A DNA stretch of 64,000 nt from Pantoea agglomerans (GCF_021397715.1 NZ_CP090207.1:3906001-3970000); one strand, 5' to 3'. Positions 33,996 through 44,219 are shown, counted from the stretch's first letter. A program made the numbers and translations. The notes: generated from the sequence alone by a model not told the origin.

Positions 33996-34837
33996 AGGGA
34001 AGAGGACTAGCCCTGCTACTGCTACTGCCTTTTACCCTGTTCTGGGTCGCCTTTCAGCTGGCACCGCTGTTGTGGATTGCCATCAACAGCTTCTGGAGCG
34101 AAATGAACACCCGCTGGGGCTGGGATAACTATCACGATATTCTGACGTCACCCTTCTATCTGCAGGCATTTCGCTTTTCGCTGGATATCTCTTTCTGGTC
34201 AAGCGTCTATGGCTTGCTGATTGCGCTGCTGACCGGCTATTCGCTGCATCAGCTCGGCGGCGGTCGGCTACAGCGCTTCCTGATCTCGTTTACCAATATG
34301 ACCAGCAACTTTGCCGGCGTGCCGCTGGCGTTCGCCTTTGTGATCCTGCTGGGGCTGAACGGTTTTCTGACCCTGCTGCTGCGCCACTATGGCGTCATTG
34401 ATGCGTTCAGGCTGTTTTCGCGCAACGGCATGGTGCTGGTTTACACCTGGTTCCAGATCCCGCTGGGCGTGCTGCTGCTCTATCCGGCGTTTGATGGGCT
34501 GAAACGCGAGTGGCAGGAGTCCGCCGCCCTGCTGGGCGCCAGCCGCTGGCGCTACTGGTGGCATATCGGCCTGCCGATTCTGTTCCCGGCGCTGCTGGGA
34601 ACCTTTGTCATTCTGCTGGCGAATGCGCTGGGGGCCTACGCCACCATTTATGCTCTCACCACCGGTAACTTTAACGTGGTGCCGGTGCGTATCGCTGCGC
34701 TGGTGTCAGGGGATATCTCGCTCGATCCCAACACCGGCAGCGCACTGGCGATGCTGCTGGTGGCCATTATGGCGCTGATCACGCTGGTACAGCAGTATCT
34801 GGTGCGCCGTAGCTACCTCAATGCGAAACAGCCATGA
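33992..34837 (+). CDS. ABC transporter permease (first of pair)
   Basis: A 281-residue inner-membrane permease with six hydrophobic segments. The EAA-type ATPase-coupling loop is WQESAALLGASRWRYWWHIG (~170-190). It matches the PotB/CysT-like permease class that pairs with binding proteins of this type. It overlaps the phosphatase-type gene by four bases and is followed closely by the second permease. Confidence 0.88.
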   Translation: MKGRGLALLLLLPFTLFWVAFQLAPLLWIAINSFWSEMNTRWGWDNYHDILTSPFYLQAFRFSLDISFWSSVYGLLIALLTGYSLHQLGGGRLQRFLISFTNMTSNFAGVPLAFAFVILLGLNGFLTLLLRHYGVIDAFRLFSRNGMVLVYTWFQIPLGVLLLYPAFDGLKREWQESAALLGASRWRYWWHIGLPILFPALLGTFVILLANALGAYATIYALTTGNFNVVPVRIAALVSGDISLDPNTGSALAMLLVAIMALITLVQQYLVRRSYLNAKQP

Positions 34838-34848
34838 AAGGAGCCGTC

Positions 34849-35634
34849 ATGTCCCGCGCCGAACATCTCTATCATCGGGTGATGGTCTGGTTACTGTTTA
34901 TCGTGCTGGCCCTGCCCCTGCTGGCAACGCTGCTCTATGCGCTGTCGTCTGACTGGAGTAATACCCTTCTGCCACAGGGTTACACGCTGAAATGGTTCGT
35001 CCAGCTGTGGAGCGATAGCCGGTTTCTGACGGCCCTGGGTCATTCCCTGCTGATCTGCTTTGGCGCCCTGCTGTTCTCGCTAGTGCTGGTGCTGCCTGCC
35101 ATGTTTGTAATCGCTTACTACTATCCCCGGCTGGATGCGGTGATGAACATTCTGATCCTGATGCCGTTCGCTGTTCCGCCGGTGGTCTCCTCGGTGGGAT
35201 TGCTGCAGCTTTACTCTTCGTCTCCGCTGATGCTGACCGGCACGCCGTGGATCCTGATTGGCTGTTATTTCACTATCGCTCTGCCGTTTATTTACCGTGC
35301 GCTGGCCAACAATATGCAGGCGATCAACCTGAAAGAGCTGATAGATGCCGCCCAGTTGCTGGGTGCCAGTACCTGGCAGGCGGCGCTGTGGGTGGTGCTA
35401 CCGAATCTGCGCAAAGGAATGCTGATTGCCGTTCTGCTCTCTTTCTCGTTCCTGATCGGCGAGTTTGTCTTCGCTAACCTGCTGGTCGGTAACCGCTATG
35501 AAACCCTGCAGGTTTATCTGTTCAATATGCGTAACGGCAGCGGTCACTTCACCAGCGCGCTGGTGATCTCCTACTTCTTTGTGGTGCTGCTGGTCACCTG
35601 GCTGGCCAACGCCCTGAACCCTGAACGAGGCTGA
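34849..35634 (+). CDS. ABC transporter permease (second of pair)
   Basis: A 261-residue permease with six hydrophobic segments and the EAA loop LKELIDAAQLLGASTWQAAL (~165-185). The ATG at 34849 has AAAGGAG eight bases upstream; an earlier ATG at 34834 would overlap the first permease stop (ATGA) but lacks its own site. PotC/CysW-like. The stop codon is two bases from the ATPase start. Confidence 0.88.
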   Translation: MSRAEHLYHRVMVWLLFIVLALPLLATLLYALSSDWSNTLLPQGYTLKWFVQLWSDSRFLTALGHSLLICFGALLFSLVLVLPAMFVIAYYYPRLDAVMNILILMPFAVPPVVSSVGLLQLYSSSPLMLTGTPWILIGCYFTIALPFIYRALANNMQAINLKELIDAAQLLGASTWQAALWVVLPNLRKGMLIAVLLSFSFLIGEFVFANLLVGNRYETLQVYLFNMRNGSGHFTSALVISYFFVVLLVTWLANALNPERG

Positions 35635-35636
35635 GA

Positions 35637-36629
35637 ATGAGCTACCTTGAGGTCAGACAGCTGAATAAGCGCTATGGACCGACGACGATATTCGAACAGA
35701 TCGATTTCAGTGCCGACGAAGGGGAATTTGTCACCCTGCTCGGTCCCAGCGGCTGCGGCAAATCGACGCTGCTGCGCTGTCTGGCTGGTTTAACCGGGGT
35801 CGACAGCGGCGAGATCGTTATCGCGGGCAAAGATATCGTGCCGCTGGCTCCGCAGAAGCGCGCCATCGGCATGGTGTTTCAGAGCTATGCGCTGTTTCCC
35901 AACATGACGGTGGAGAAGAACGTCGCATTTGGCCTGAAGATGCAGAAGCTGCCCGAGGCACAAATTCGCCAGCGGGTGCAGGAGGTACTGGAGCTGGTCG
36001 AACTGACCGATTATGCGCGTCGCTATCCACATCAGCTGTCGGGTGGGCAGTGTCAGCGTGTGGCGCTGGCACGTTCGCTGGTGACCCGTCCGCGCCTGCT
36101 GCTGCTGGATGAGCCGCTGTCAGCGCTGGATGCGCGCATCCGTCGTCACCTGCGCGATCAGATCCGGCGTATCCAGCGCGAGCTGAATCTCACCACCCTG
36201 TTCGTCACCCACGATCAGGAGGAAGCGCTGACCTTATCGGACCGCATTGTGCTGATGAACCGCGGCAAAATTGTGCAGAATGGCGATGCCGAAGCGCTCT
36301 ATACCCAGCCGGTCGATCTGTTTGCCGCGGGTTTTATTGGCAACTACAACCTGCTGAGCGCCGAACAGGCGACGCAGTTAACCGGCCAGCCGTTCCACAG
36401 CCAGGTGGCTATTCGTCCCGAGTCGATGCAGTTCGTCGCGCCAGGGCTCGGCATTCCGGCTGAAATCCTCAGCCACAGCCTGCTCGGCAACGTGATTCGC
36501 TATCGTATCCGGGCGCAGGGCGTGGAGCTCGCTGTCGATGTGCTGAACCGATCTGCCGCCGATTTACACCCCGACGGTCAGCAGATTGGTCTACAGTTAG
36601 AGATGTCGACTTTGCGCCAGGTGGCTTAA
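35637..36629 (+). CDS. ABC transporter ATP-binding protein
   Basis: A 330-residue importer ATPase. Walker A GPSGCGKST (36-44), Q-loop FQSYALF, signature LSGGQCQRVALA (~134-145), Walker B LLLLDEP, and the switch His in VTHDQEE. The C-terminal ~90 residues form a TOBE-like regulatory domain (VAIRPESMQFV). It energises the two permeases encoded just upstream. Last gene of the operon. No clear terminator follows before yjbB. Confidence 0.92.
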   Translation: MSYLEVRQLNKRYGPTTIFEQIDFSADEGEFVTLLGPSGCGKSTLLRCLAGLTGVDSGEIVIAGKDIVPLAPQKRAIGMVFQSYALFPNMTVEKNVAFGLKMQKLPEAQIRQRVQEVLELVELTDYARRYPHQLSGGQCQRVALARSLVTRPRLLLLDEPLSALDARIRRHLRDQIRRIQRELNLTTLFVTHDQEEALTLSDRIVLMNRGKIVQNGDAEALYTQPVDLFAAGFIGNYNLLSAEQATQLTGQPFHSQVAIRPESMQFVAPGLGIPAEILSHSLLGNVIRYRIRAQGVELAVDVLNRSAADLHPDGQQIGLQLEMSTLRQVA

Positions 36630-36739
36630 AACACAGGAAAAAATCACGCAAAGCACGGCAATCCCCTTCACAGATTGCACTCTCCGTCAGGCTGGCAGTC
36701 TGTGCTGCTTAAAGCCTGATGGTCGAGGAGCATCGCGAC

Positions 36740-38365
36740 GTGTTAACCCTGCTTAATTTACTCTCTGCGGTAGCCCTGCTGGTGTGGGGAACCCATATTG
36801 TGCGTACCGGCATTATGCGGGTCTACGGTGCCGATCTGCGTCGGGTACTGAGCCGCAGCGTGGAGAAAAAACCGATGGCGTTTCTGGCCGGCATCGGCGT
36901 CACCACGCTGGTACAGAGCAGTAACGCCACCACGCTGCTGGTGACCTCCTTTGTGGCGCAGAATCTGGTCAGCCTGACGCCGGCGCTGGTGGTGATTCTC
37001 GGCGCGGATGTCGGCACCGCCATCATGGCACGTATCCTCACCTTTGATCTCTCCTGGCTGTCGCCGCTGTTCATCTTCTTTGGCGTGGTCTTTTTCCTCA
37101 GCCGCAAGCAGACGCGGGCCGGTCAGCTTGGCCGGGCCAGTATCGGCCTGGGGCTGATCCTGCTGGCGCTGCAGCTGATTGTCGAAGCCGCCCGGCCGAT
37201 TACTCAGGCCTCCGGCGTACAGGTGCTCTTCTCCAGCCTGACCGGCGATATCATGCTGGATGCGCTGATCGGCGCAGTCTTTGCCATTATCAGCTACTCC
37301 AGCCTGGCGGCCGTGCTGATTACCGCCACGCTCACCGCCACCGGCGTGATCTCGTTTAAAGTGGCGCTCTGTCTGGTGATAGGGGCCAATCTCGGTAGTG
37401 GCTTACTGGCGATGATCAACGCCAGCGGCTCTAACGCGGCGGGCAAGCGTGTGGCCCTTGGCAGTTTGCTGTTTAAGCTGATTGGCTGCGCGCTGATCCT
37501 GCCGTTCGTTAATCTGGTGGCGGACTGGCTGGATAAGCTGCCGGTCAATGACGAAGAGCTGGTGATCTTCTTCCACGTGTTTTACAACCTGATCCGCTGT
37601 GTGGCGATGGTGCCCTTTGCCGACCTGATGGCGCGCCTGTGCCGCCGGCTTATTTCTGACGACGTTGAAAACGATCTGCACCTGAAGCCGAAACATCTCG
37701 ACCGCAGCGCACTCGATACCCCGGCGCTGGCGCTGGTCAACGCTGCCCGGGAGGCGTTGCGTATGGGTGATGTGCTGGAACAGATGCTGGAAGCCTTTAA
37801 TAAAGTGGTGCACGGTGAGCCGCGCGAAGAGCGCACGGTGCGGCGGCTGGATGATGATGTCGATGTGCTCTACACCGCCATTAAACTCTACCTGGCGCGG
37901 ATGCCGAAAGAGGATCTGCCAGCGGAAGATTCGCGCCGCTGGGGTGAAATCATTGAGATGTCGCTGAATCTGGAGCAGGCGGGTGACATCATTGAGCGGA
38001 TGAGCGGCGACGTGGCCGACAAATCGCTGGCAGCGGGTCGCGCTTTCTCCGCCGAAGGGCTGAAAGAGCTGGAGACGTTACAGGAGCTGCTGATCGCCAA
38101 TCTGCGTATGAGCCTGTCGGTGTTTCTGTCGCATGACGTCACCAGCGCCAAACGCCTGCGCCGCGCTAAGCATCGCTTCCGCCTGATGATTCGTCGCTAT
38201 TCTCATGCCCACGTTGACCGTCTGCATCAGCAGAACGTGCAGAGCATTGAGACCAGTTCTTTGCATCTGGGCTTACTCGGCGATATGAAACGCCTGAATT
38301 CGCTGTTTTGCAGCGTCGCCTATACCGTGCTGGAGCAGCCGGACGATGAGCGCGATTACGAGTAA
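36740..38365 (+). CDS. yjbB: YjbB Na+/phosphate cotransporter-like protein
   Basis: A 541-residue protein. The N-terminal ~310 residues carry two Na/Pi-cotransporter repeats, each with a QSSNATT / SYSSLAA type motif (QSSNATTLLVTSF ~58-70), and the C-terminal ~200 residues form a PhoU-like helical domain. E. coli YjbB exports phosphate. I chose the GTG at 36740: GAGGAG lies nine bases upstream and the N-terminus (V-LTLLNLLSAVALLVWGTH) matches E. coli; an ATG at 36719 adds seven residues. Its position after an operon that may release phosphate is suggestive. Confidence 0.93.
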   Translation: MLTLLNLLSAVALLVWGTHIVRTGIMRVYGADLRRVLSRSVEKKPMAFLAGIGVTTLVQSSNATTLLVTSFVAQNLVSLTPALVVILGADVGTAIMARILTFDLSWLSPLFIFFGVVFFLSRKQTRAGQLGRASIGLGLILLALQLIVEAARPITQASGVQVLFSSLTGDIMLDALIGAVFAIISYSSLAAVLITATLTATGVISFKVALCLVIGANLGSGLLAMINASGSNAAGKRVALGSLLFKLIGCALILPFVNLVADWLDKLPVNDEELVIFFHVFYNLIRCVAMVPFADLMARLCRRLISDDVENDLHLKPKHLDRSALDTPALALVNAAREALRMGDVLEQMLEAFNKVVHGEPREERTVRRLDDDVDVLYTAIKLYLARMPKEDLPAEDSRRWGEIIEMSLNLEQAGDIIERMSGDVADKSLAAGRAFSAEGLKELETLQELLIANLRMSLSVFLSHDVTSAKRLRRAKHRFRLMIRRYSHAHVDRLHQQNVQSIETSSLHLGLLGDMKRLNSLFCSVAYTVLEQPDDERDYE

Positions 38366-38410
38366 TGGAGGGTTCAGGCGACGGGTTGCGCCGGGAGATG
38401 AGCTTCCCGG

Positions 38411-38468
38411 CGCGGCATGATGCCAGCGCTGACCTGCGGCGCGGCATGATGCCAGCGCTGACCTGCGG
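38411..38468. repeat. Perfect 29-bp tandem duplication
   Basis: The unit CGCGGCATGATGCCAGCGCT followed by GACCTGCGG occurs twice without a difference (38411-38439, 38440-38468), in the 110-base gap between the convergent yjbB and panS. Each unit contains GGCAT GATGCC, which can form a short hairpin. Confidence 0.92.
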
Positions 38469-38476
38469 CGCCTGAC

Positions 38477-39394
38477 TTATTTCTTCTTGATCGGCTTACC
38501 TGACCAGTAACCAGCCAGCAACGAGCCGGAGAGGTTATGCCAGACCGAGAAGAGTGCGCCAGGCAGCGCCGCCAGCGGCGAAAAGTAGAGTTTACCCAGC
38601 GTGGCGGCCAGGCCGGAGTTTTGCATTCCCACTTCAAGCGCCAGCGTGCGGCAGGTTGACTCATCAAAGCCAAACAGCTTGCCGCCCCAGTAGCCGCCAA
38701 GCAGGCCAATAGCGTTGTGCAGGATCACCGCCGCGATCACCATTAATCCGACCGATCCGATAAAGCCCTGACTGCCCGCTACCACCGCACTGATGATCAA
38801 CAGAATGCAGACCATGGAGAACGCCGGTAGCCAGGGTTCGACCCGGCGCACCACGCTGTTCATGCTGTGGTGAATGATCAGGCCGAGGCTGATTGGGATC
38901 ACCACGATCTTCACGATACTCAGCAGCATCCCCACCACATCCACCTGAATATGGGTATCCACATAGAAACGGGTCAACAGCGGCGTGGCGAACACCCCGA
39001 CCAGCGCGGAAACTGAGGAGATGGTGACCGACAACGCGACGTCGCCCTTCGCCAGATAGATCATCACGTTACTGGCAGTGCCGCTGGCAACGCTGCCCAC
39101 CAGAATCATACCGGCAGCCAGATCGGGCGGCATATGAAACAGTTTCGCTAATCCCCATGCGGCCAGAGGCATCACCAGATAGTGCAGGAAGGTACCGGCA
39201 ATCACCGGCGCAGGCCGGGTCAGCACCCGTTTGAAATCGTCGATATTCAACGTGACACCCATGCCGAACATGATCAGCATCAGCAGGTAAGTGACCCACG
39301 GACCGATACCAAGAAACGTCGCGGGAGAGAAATAGGCGGCGACAGATAACAGCACGGCCCACAGCGGGAACAGGCGGGTGACGGTGGCGAGCAT
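38477..39394 (-). CDS. panS: BASS-family transporter, PanS type (ketopantoate/pantoate/pantothenate)
   Basis: A 305-residue membrane protein of the bile-acid:sodium symporter family with nine to ten hydrophobic segments. The core motifs are GVGMTL-like ([16 protein letters not shown], ~43-58), the crossover [20 protein letters not shown] (~100-119) and [14 protein letters not shown] (~255-268). It resembles Salmonella PanS, which moves ketopantoate and pantoate; YocS-type bile-acid/anion symport is an alternative reading. No neighbour indicates the substrate. The ATG at 39394 has GGAAG upstream. Confidence 0.78.
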   Translation of the reverse strand: MLATVTRLFPLWAVLLSVAAYFSPATFLGIGPWVTYLLMLIMFGMGVTLNIDDFKRVLTRPAPVIAGTFLHYLVMPLAAWGLAKLFHMPPDLAAGMILVGSVASGTASNVMIYLAKGDVALSVTISSVSALVGVFATPLLTRFYVDTHIQVDVVGMLLSIVKIVVIPISLGLIIHHSMNSVVRRVEPWLPAFSMVCILLIISAVVAGSQGFIGSVGLMVIAAVILHNAIGLLGGYWGGKLFGFDESTCRTLALEVGMQNSGLAATLGKLYFSPLAALPGALFSVWHNLSGSLLAGYWSGKPIKKK

Positions 39395-39575
39395 AGCCAG
39401 ACTTCCTTATAAGAATGTTATGTTTTGCAGGTTTGCCATAGAGTTACGCCAGGCAGGAACGACTGCACAAGCGAAGGCGGGATCATAACATTTCGTTATC
39501 ACGGCGTAAGGCGCAGATGGGGTCAGAGAGGAAAATGCGGATCGACTGCTGCCGATCCGCCGATAATTAAAGAAA

Positions 39576-40268
39576 TTACGCTGCTTTTTCGTCTAAAACG
39601 CGGTAGATCACACCACCAATCACGGCACCGATAATCGGCATCAGCCAGAACAACCACAGCTGAGACAACGCCCAGTCGCCCTGGAACAGCGCGACGGCGG
39701 TACTGCGCGCCGGGTTGACGGAGGTATTGGTCACCGGAATGCTGATCAGATGGATCAGGGTCAGCGCCAGGCCGATGGCGATCGGGGCAAATCCTTTAGG
39801 CGCACGCTGGCTTGTCGCACCCATAATGACAATCAGGAAGACCGCCGTCAGGACGCCTTCAGTGATCATGCCCGCCAACAGGCTGAAGCCACCAGGTGAG
39901 TGCTCACCGTAGCCATTCGCCGCAAATCCGCTGGCGGCGGCGTTAAAGTCGCCTTTGCCGCTGGCGATCAGATAGAGTACGGCGCCTGCCGCGATGCCGC
40001 CCACCAGCTGGGCGATGATGTAAGGGATGACCTGTGACGCCGGAAACCGTCCGCCGGCCAGCAGGCCCAGCGTCACCGCCGGATTAAAATGGCCACCGGA
40101 AATATGTCCAACCGCGTAGGCCATTACCAGTACGCTTAGCCCGAACGCCAGCGCCACGCCCATAAAACCAATACCAAGGCCGGGGAAGGCGGCCGCCAGT
40201 ACCGCACTCCCACAACCGCCCAGTACCAGCACGAAGGTGCCCAGCGCCTCTGCCACTAACCTTTTCAT
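39576..40268 (-). CDS. aqpZ: Aquaporin Z
   Basis: A 230-residue six-helix water channel. Both NPA motifs are intact: HFNPAVT (Asn62-Ala64) and SVNPARS (Asn185-Ala187), with Arg188 as selectivity-filter arginine and the narrow-pore His/Phe/Cys positions of water-specific channels plausible ([21 protein letters not shown]). The ATG at 40268 begins [20 protein letters not shown], as in the family, with AGGAAAT upstream; the open frame before it is not aquaporin-like. Confidence 0.95.
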   Translation of the reverse strand: MKRLVAEALGTFVLVLGGCGSAVLAAAFPGLGIGFMGVALAFGLSVLVMAYAVGHISGGHFNPAVTLGLLAGGRFPASQVIPYIIAQLVGGIAAGAVLYLIASGKGDFNAAASGFAANGYGEHSPGGFSLLAGMITEGVLTAVFLIVIMGATSQRAPKGFAPIAIGLALTLIHLISIPVTNTSVNPARSTAVALFQGDWALSQLWLFWLMPIIGAVIGGVIYRVLDEKAA

Positions 40269-40490
40269 GTTATTTCCTAAAAATGGGTGAATTGATTCAG
40301 CGGCGGGATTATAAATCTGCAAAACAGCAGCGCAACGGAAGTACACAAAATGCGCAGAGAAAGGTAGCTTCATTTGGCAATGAAACAGCTCAGGGCATTG
40401 TATTTTATAGGATAAAAACAGGCGGCTTATCGCGGGGGGAAGAGGCAGCTTTGCCGATCGCACCAGGGCGACCGGCAAACCGGTCTGCGG

Positions 40491-41843
40491 TTATTCGAAC
40501 AGATTGTGATGCAGGGTACGGACCACGCTTTCCGCGTCGGTGCCAGGCACCAGGAAGCAGAGGTTGTAGCTGCTGGCGCCGTAGCAGATCATCCGCAGGT
40601 TAAACGGCTCAAGCACGCCAAATACCTCTTTACCGACGCCACAGGCTTTCGACAACTGATTGCCGATAATGGCCACCAGTGCCAGATCCTCTTCGACTTC
40701 AACCCGACACAGCGACGAGAGCTCAGTCAGCAGCGCCTGAGTCAGCAGGCTGTCGCCGGTTGAGGTGGAACCGGTGGTATCGAGCGTCAGCGCCACGCTG
40801 ACTTCAGAGGTAGTGATCAGGTCAACAGAGACGTTATGACGCGCCAGAATATTGAAAAGTTCGGCAAGGAAACCAAACGTATGCAGCATGTTAAGGCTGT
40901 GCAGCGTCAACAGTGTCTGCTTGCGGCGTAACGCCAGTGCGCGAAACAGCGGAGGATTGCGGGTTTCGTTGCAGACGCGAGTCCCGCCTGCTTCGGGATC
41001 TTTGCTGGAGCCGACAAACACCGGAATATCACAACGCACCGCCGGCAGCAGCGTAGCCGGATGCAGCACCTTGGCACCAAAGGTCGCCATTTCAGCGGCT
41101 TCTTCGAAGGTAATTTCATCAATGCGCTTGGCGGTCGGTACCACGCGTGGATCGGTGGTATAGATGCCTGGCACGTCGGTCCAGATATCCACCCGCGCCG
41201 CCTTCAGCGCTTCACCCAGCAGCGCCGCCGTGTAATCACTGCCGCCACGCCCTAAGGTGGTGGTGCGGCCTTTGCTTTCGCTGCCGATAAAGCCCTGAGT
41301 GATCACCAGCGCCTGTTCCACGCGCGGCTGCAACTGGGCAAGCGCCAGCTCCGCCAGCAGCGTCACATCCGGCTCTGCCCGGCCAAAACGGTCATCGGTA
41401 CGCAGCACTTTACGCACGTCAAACCATTCGGCATTGACCTGGCGTTCACGCAGAATTTCGACAAACAGCAGCGACGACATCAGCTCGCCGTGGCTGACCA
41501 GCTCATCAGTCAGCGCATGGGAGGTCGCCAGCGAGGCGGCTTCCGACAGCATGGCGATGTTGTCGATCATCCGATCGATTTCATCACGGATTACATCGGG
41601 GCGCTGCAGGCGATCGATAATGGCATACTGGATACGGCGGATATCATCCAGCAGGACGGCACGCTGTGGCAGCGGCTGACCTTCTGCCAGCGCCACCAGC
41701 AGGTTGGTAATGCCTGCCGAAGCGGAGAGCACTACCAGACGGGTACCGGCATCTTTCAGCACCACGTCGGCGCTGCGGTTCATCGCATCAAAATCGGCAA
41801 CGCTGGTGCCGCCAAATTTTGCCACAATCAGTGTTTGAGACAT
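40491..41843 (-). CDS. lysC: Lysine-sensitive aspartokinase III
   Basis: A 450-residue monofunctional aspartokinase (E. coli 449), first step of the aspartate pathway. The kinase domain opens KFGGTSVADFDAMNRSADVV, with GFIGSESKGRTTTLGRGGSD (~195-215) at the active site; two C-terminal ACT domains (~310-450) bind lysine for feedback inhibition. No homoserine dehydrogenase part follows, which separates it from ThrA and MetL. GAGGTC precedes the ATG. Expression is controlled by the lysine riboswitch upstream. Confidence 0.96.
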   Translation of the reverse strand: MSQTLIVAKFGGTSVADFDAMNRSADVVLKDAGTRLVVLSASAGITNLLVALAEGQPLPQRAVLLDDIRRIQYAIIDRLQRPDVIRDEIDRMIDNIAMLSEAASLATSHALTDELVSHGELMSSLLFVEILRERQVNAEWFDVRKVLRTDDRFGRAEPDVTLLAELALAQLQPRVEQALVITQGFIGSESKGRTTTLGRGGSDYTAALLGEALKAARVDIWTDVPGIYTTDPRVVPTAKRIDEITFEEAAEMATFGAKVLHPATLLPAVRCDIPVFVGSSKDPEAGGTRVCNETRNPPLFRALALRRKQTLLTLHSLNMLHTFGFLAELFNILARHNVSVDLITTSEVSVALTLDTTGSTSTGDSLLTQALLTELSSLCRVEVEEDLALVAIIGNQLSKACGVGKEVFGVLEPFNLRMICYGASSYNLCFLVPGTDAESVVRTLHHNLFE

Positions 41844-41959
41844 GTATGACCTCGTGTCAGGTTATCTTGTTCTCGCCGGCGATAATGCGGTCGGGAAACA
41901 TTTTTTCAGCCAGGCACAAGGAAAGAGCAGAAACGGGCAGACCAGATCGGGTAGACGAG

Positions 41960-42151
41960 TCACCCAGAAGCGCCCCACCTTGCGAAACGTCCGACTGTGG
42001 ACGTTTCTGGTGACAACCCAGAGGATTCAGCCCCTGTAGCCGACAGGCAACACACCGCGTGTTAACCCACCTCGGCGTCGCTCCCCATCATGTGTTTTCA
42101 CCGGATACGGTTCCTCCAACACACTGCCTGGGCGACGCGCCTCTTCTGGCT
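41960..42151 (-). ncRNA. Lysine riboswitch (L box) of lysC
   Basis: On the minus strand the 5' arm of P1 is CCAGAAGAGGCGCG (from ~42149) and the 3' arm GCGCTTCTGG (to ~41962). Between them lie near-exact counterparts of the E. coli lysC leader: GTGTTGGAGGA, CGGCTACAGGGGCTGAATCC, TGGGTTGTCACCAGAA, CAGTCGGACGTTTCGCAAG. The lysine-binding core is thus intact. About 115 bases separate its 3' end from the lysC start; no strong T-run terminator is seen there, so control of translation or RNA decay, as in E. coli, is more likely than termination. A hairpin TTGCGCAC CC GTGCGCAA (42151-42168) precedes it. Confidence 0.95.
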
Positions 42152-42179
42152 TGCGCACGGGTGCGCAAGTAGCCGCATA

Positions 42180-42208
42180 CATTTATCGGTTTCTGGCCCT
42201 GCTGTCAA
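42180..42208 (-). promoter_or_regulatory. lysC promoter
   Basis: Minus strand TTGACA (42208-42203), 17-base spacer, TAAATG (42185-42180). Perfect -35, weak -10. It would start the transcript ~42173, just ahead of the leader hairpin and riboswitch. Confidence 0.65.
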
Positions 42209-42555
42209 TCTCAGCGGCCGTCAGATTTTTGCTTTGCGGCGCACCGTAAAACAAATTTACCCGCCGCGCAGCGACTAGAGTGCTAAAAGGCTTCAGCCAG
42301 TGCAACAATCACTGATACGGCACAAGGATTTATTGCCGCCTTCACGCCACACTTTTGCGGCATGAAATAACAGGCGATTCGCACCAGCCAATGCTGGCGT
42401 GCCGCGCAGACGCGCCATCGCCCAGGTCCGGCTCATCCGGCGGCGGGTGACAAAATTTTTCCTTTCAGTAGCAACTGTGGTCATACTGAAACGCTAACCG
42501 GGTACGATGTGCCCCCGATGGAATGACGGTTCTTAATATCAACAAGAGTGTTGCC
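42209..42555. other. Intergenic region between lysC and pgi promoters
   Basis: About 345 bases upstream of two divergent genes. No gene is visible. CCGGCG-type short inverted segments occur around 42430-42450 (TCATCCGGCGGCGGGTGA). A pgi promoter was not pinpointed with confidence. Confidence 0.5.
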
Positions 42556-44202
42556 ATGAAAAATATCAATCCGACACAAACCGCAGCCTGGAAAGCGCTG
42601 CAACAGCATTTTGAGCAGATGAAATCGGTGGAAATTGCCGACCTGTTTGCCCAGGATGCCGATCGTTTTGCCAAATTCTCTGCCACCTTTGATGATCAGA
42701 TGCTGGTGGATTTCTCCAAAAACCGCATCACTCAGGAAACCCTCGACAAATTACAGGCGCTGGCCAAAGAAACCGATTTAAGCGGCGCGATTAAGTCTAT
42801 GTTCTCGGGTGAGAAAATTAACCGCACCGAAGAACGTGCGGTGCTGCACGTTGCGTTGCGCAACCGCAGCAACACGCCGATTCTGGTCGATGGCAAGGAT
42901 GTGATGCCTGAGGTCAATGCGGTGCTGGATAAGATGAAGGGCTTCTCAGAGCGCATCATCAGCGGCGAATGGAAAGGCTATACCGGTAAAGCGATCACCG
43001 ACGTGGTGAACATCGGCATCGGCGGTTCTGACCTGGGTCCTTTCATGGTGACGGAAGCGCTGCGTCCTTACAAAAACCACCTGAACATGCACTTTGTCTC
43101 CAACGTTGACGGCACCCATATCGCCGAAACGCTGAAAGACCTCAGCCCGGAAACGACGCTGTTCCTGGTGGCGTCAAAAACCTTTACCACTCAGGAAACT
43201 ATGACCAATGCGCACAGCGCGCGTGACTGGTTCCTGAAAACGGCCGGTGACCAGCAGCATGTGGCGAAGCACTTTGCGGCGCTCTCAACCAATGCCAAAG
43301 CGGTCGGCGAATTTGGTATCGACACCAACAATATGTTCGAATTCTGGGACTGGGTTGGCGGACGTTACTCACTCTGGTCAGCGATTGGCCTGTCGATCAT
43401 TCTCTCTATCGGTTTCGATAACTTCGAACAGCTGTTGAGTGGCGCGCATGCGATGGACCAGCATTTTGCCACCACGCCAGCCGAACAGAACCTGCCGGTG
43501 CTGCTGGCGCTGATTGGCATCTGGTACAACAATTTCTTCGGCGCAGAAACCGAAGCGATTCTGCCGTATGACCAGTACATGCACCGCTTTGCCGCCTATT
43601 TCCAGCAGGGAAATATGGAGTCGAACGGCAAGTATGTCGATCGCGATGGCAATCCGGTGGATTACCAGACTGGCCCGATTATCTGGGGCGAACCGGGCAC
43701 CAATGGCCAGCACGCGTTTTATCAGCTGATCCATCAGGGTACCAAGCTGGTGCCGTGTGACTTTATCGCACCGGCGATCACCCACAATGCGCTGGCGGAT
43801 CACCATCCAAAACTGCTGTCTAACTTCTTTGCTCAGACCGAAGCGCTGGCGTTCGGCAAGTCACGCGAAGTGGTAGAGAAAGAGTTTACCGATGCGGGTA
43901 AATCGGCCGAGTCGGTGGCGCATATCGTCCCGTTCAAAGTCTTCGAAGGTAACCGTCCGACCAACTCCATCCTGCTGCGTGAAATCACGCCTTACAGCCT
44001 CGGCGCGCTGATTGCGCTGTACGAGCACAAAATCTTCACGCAGGGCGCGATCCTGAATATCTTCACTTTCGATCAGTGGGGCGTGGAATTAGGTAAGCAA
44101 CTGGCAAACCGTATTCTGCCGGAGCTGGAAAATGACGAGAAAATTACCAGTCATGATAGCTCCACCAATGCCTTAATTAACCGCTATAAATCCTGGCGTT
44201 AA
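42556..44202 (+). CDS. pgi: Glucose-6-phosphate isomerase
   Basis: A 548-residue glycolytic enzyme (E. coli 549). The two PGI signatures are visible: the [14 protein letters not shown] / [13 protein letters not shown] region and [15 protein letters not shown] with [16 protein letters not shown] (active-site Glu, His and Lys at family positions). ATG at 42556 gives the family N-terminus [19 protein letters not shown]. The gene stands between lysC and yjbEFGH as in E. coli. A terminator follows 17 bases after the stop. Confidence 0.97.
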   Translation: MKNINPTQTAAWKALQQHFEQMKSVEIADLFAQDADRFAKFSATFDDQMLVDFSKNRITQETLDKLQALAKETDLSGAIKSMFSGEKINRTEERAVLHVALRNRSNTPILVDGKDVMPEVNAVLDKMKGFSERIISGEWKGYTGKAITDVVNIGIGGSDLGPFMVTEALRPYKNHLNMHFVSNVDGTHIAETLKDLSPETTLFLVASKTFTTQETMTNAHSARDWFLKTAGDQQHVAKHFAALSTNAKAVGEFGIDTNNMFEFWDWVGGRYSLWSAIGLSIILSIGFDNFEQLLSGAHAMDQHFATTPAEQNLPVLLALIGIWYNNFFGAETEAILPYDQYMHRFAAYFQQGNMESNGKYVDRDGNPVDYQTGPIIWGEPGTNGQHAFYQLIHQGTKLVPCDFIAPAITHNALADHHPKLLSNFFAQTEALAFGKSREVVEKEFTDAGKSAESVAHIVPFKVFEGNRPTNSILLREITPYSLGALIALYEHKIFTQGAILNIFTFDQWGVELGKQLANRILPELENDEKITSHDSSTNALINRYKSWR

Positions 44203-44219
44203 TCTGCGGTAATTGCTCC

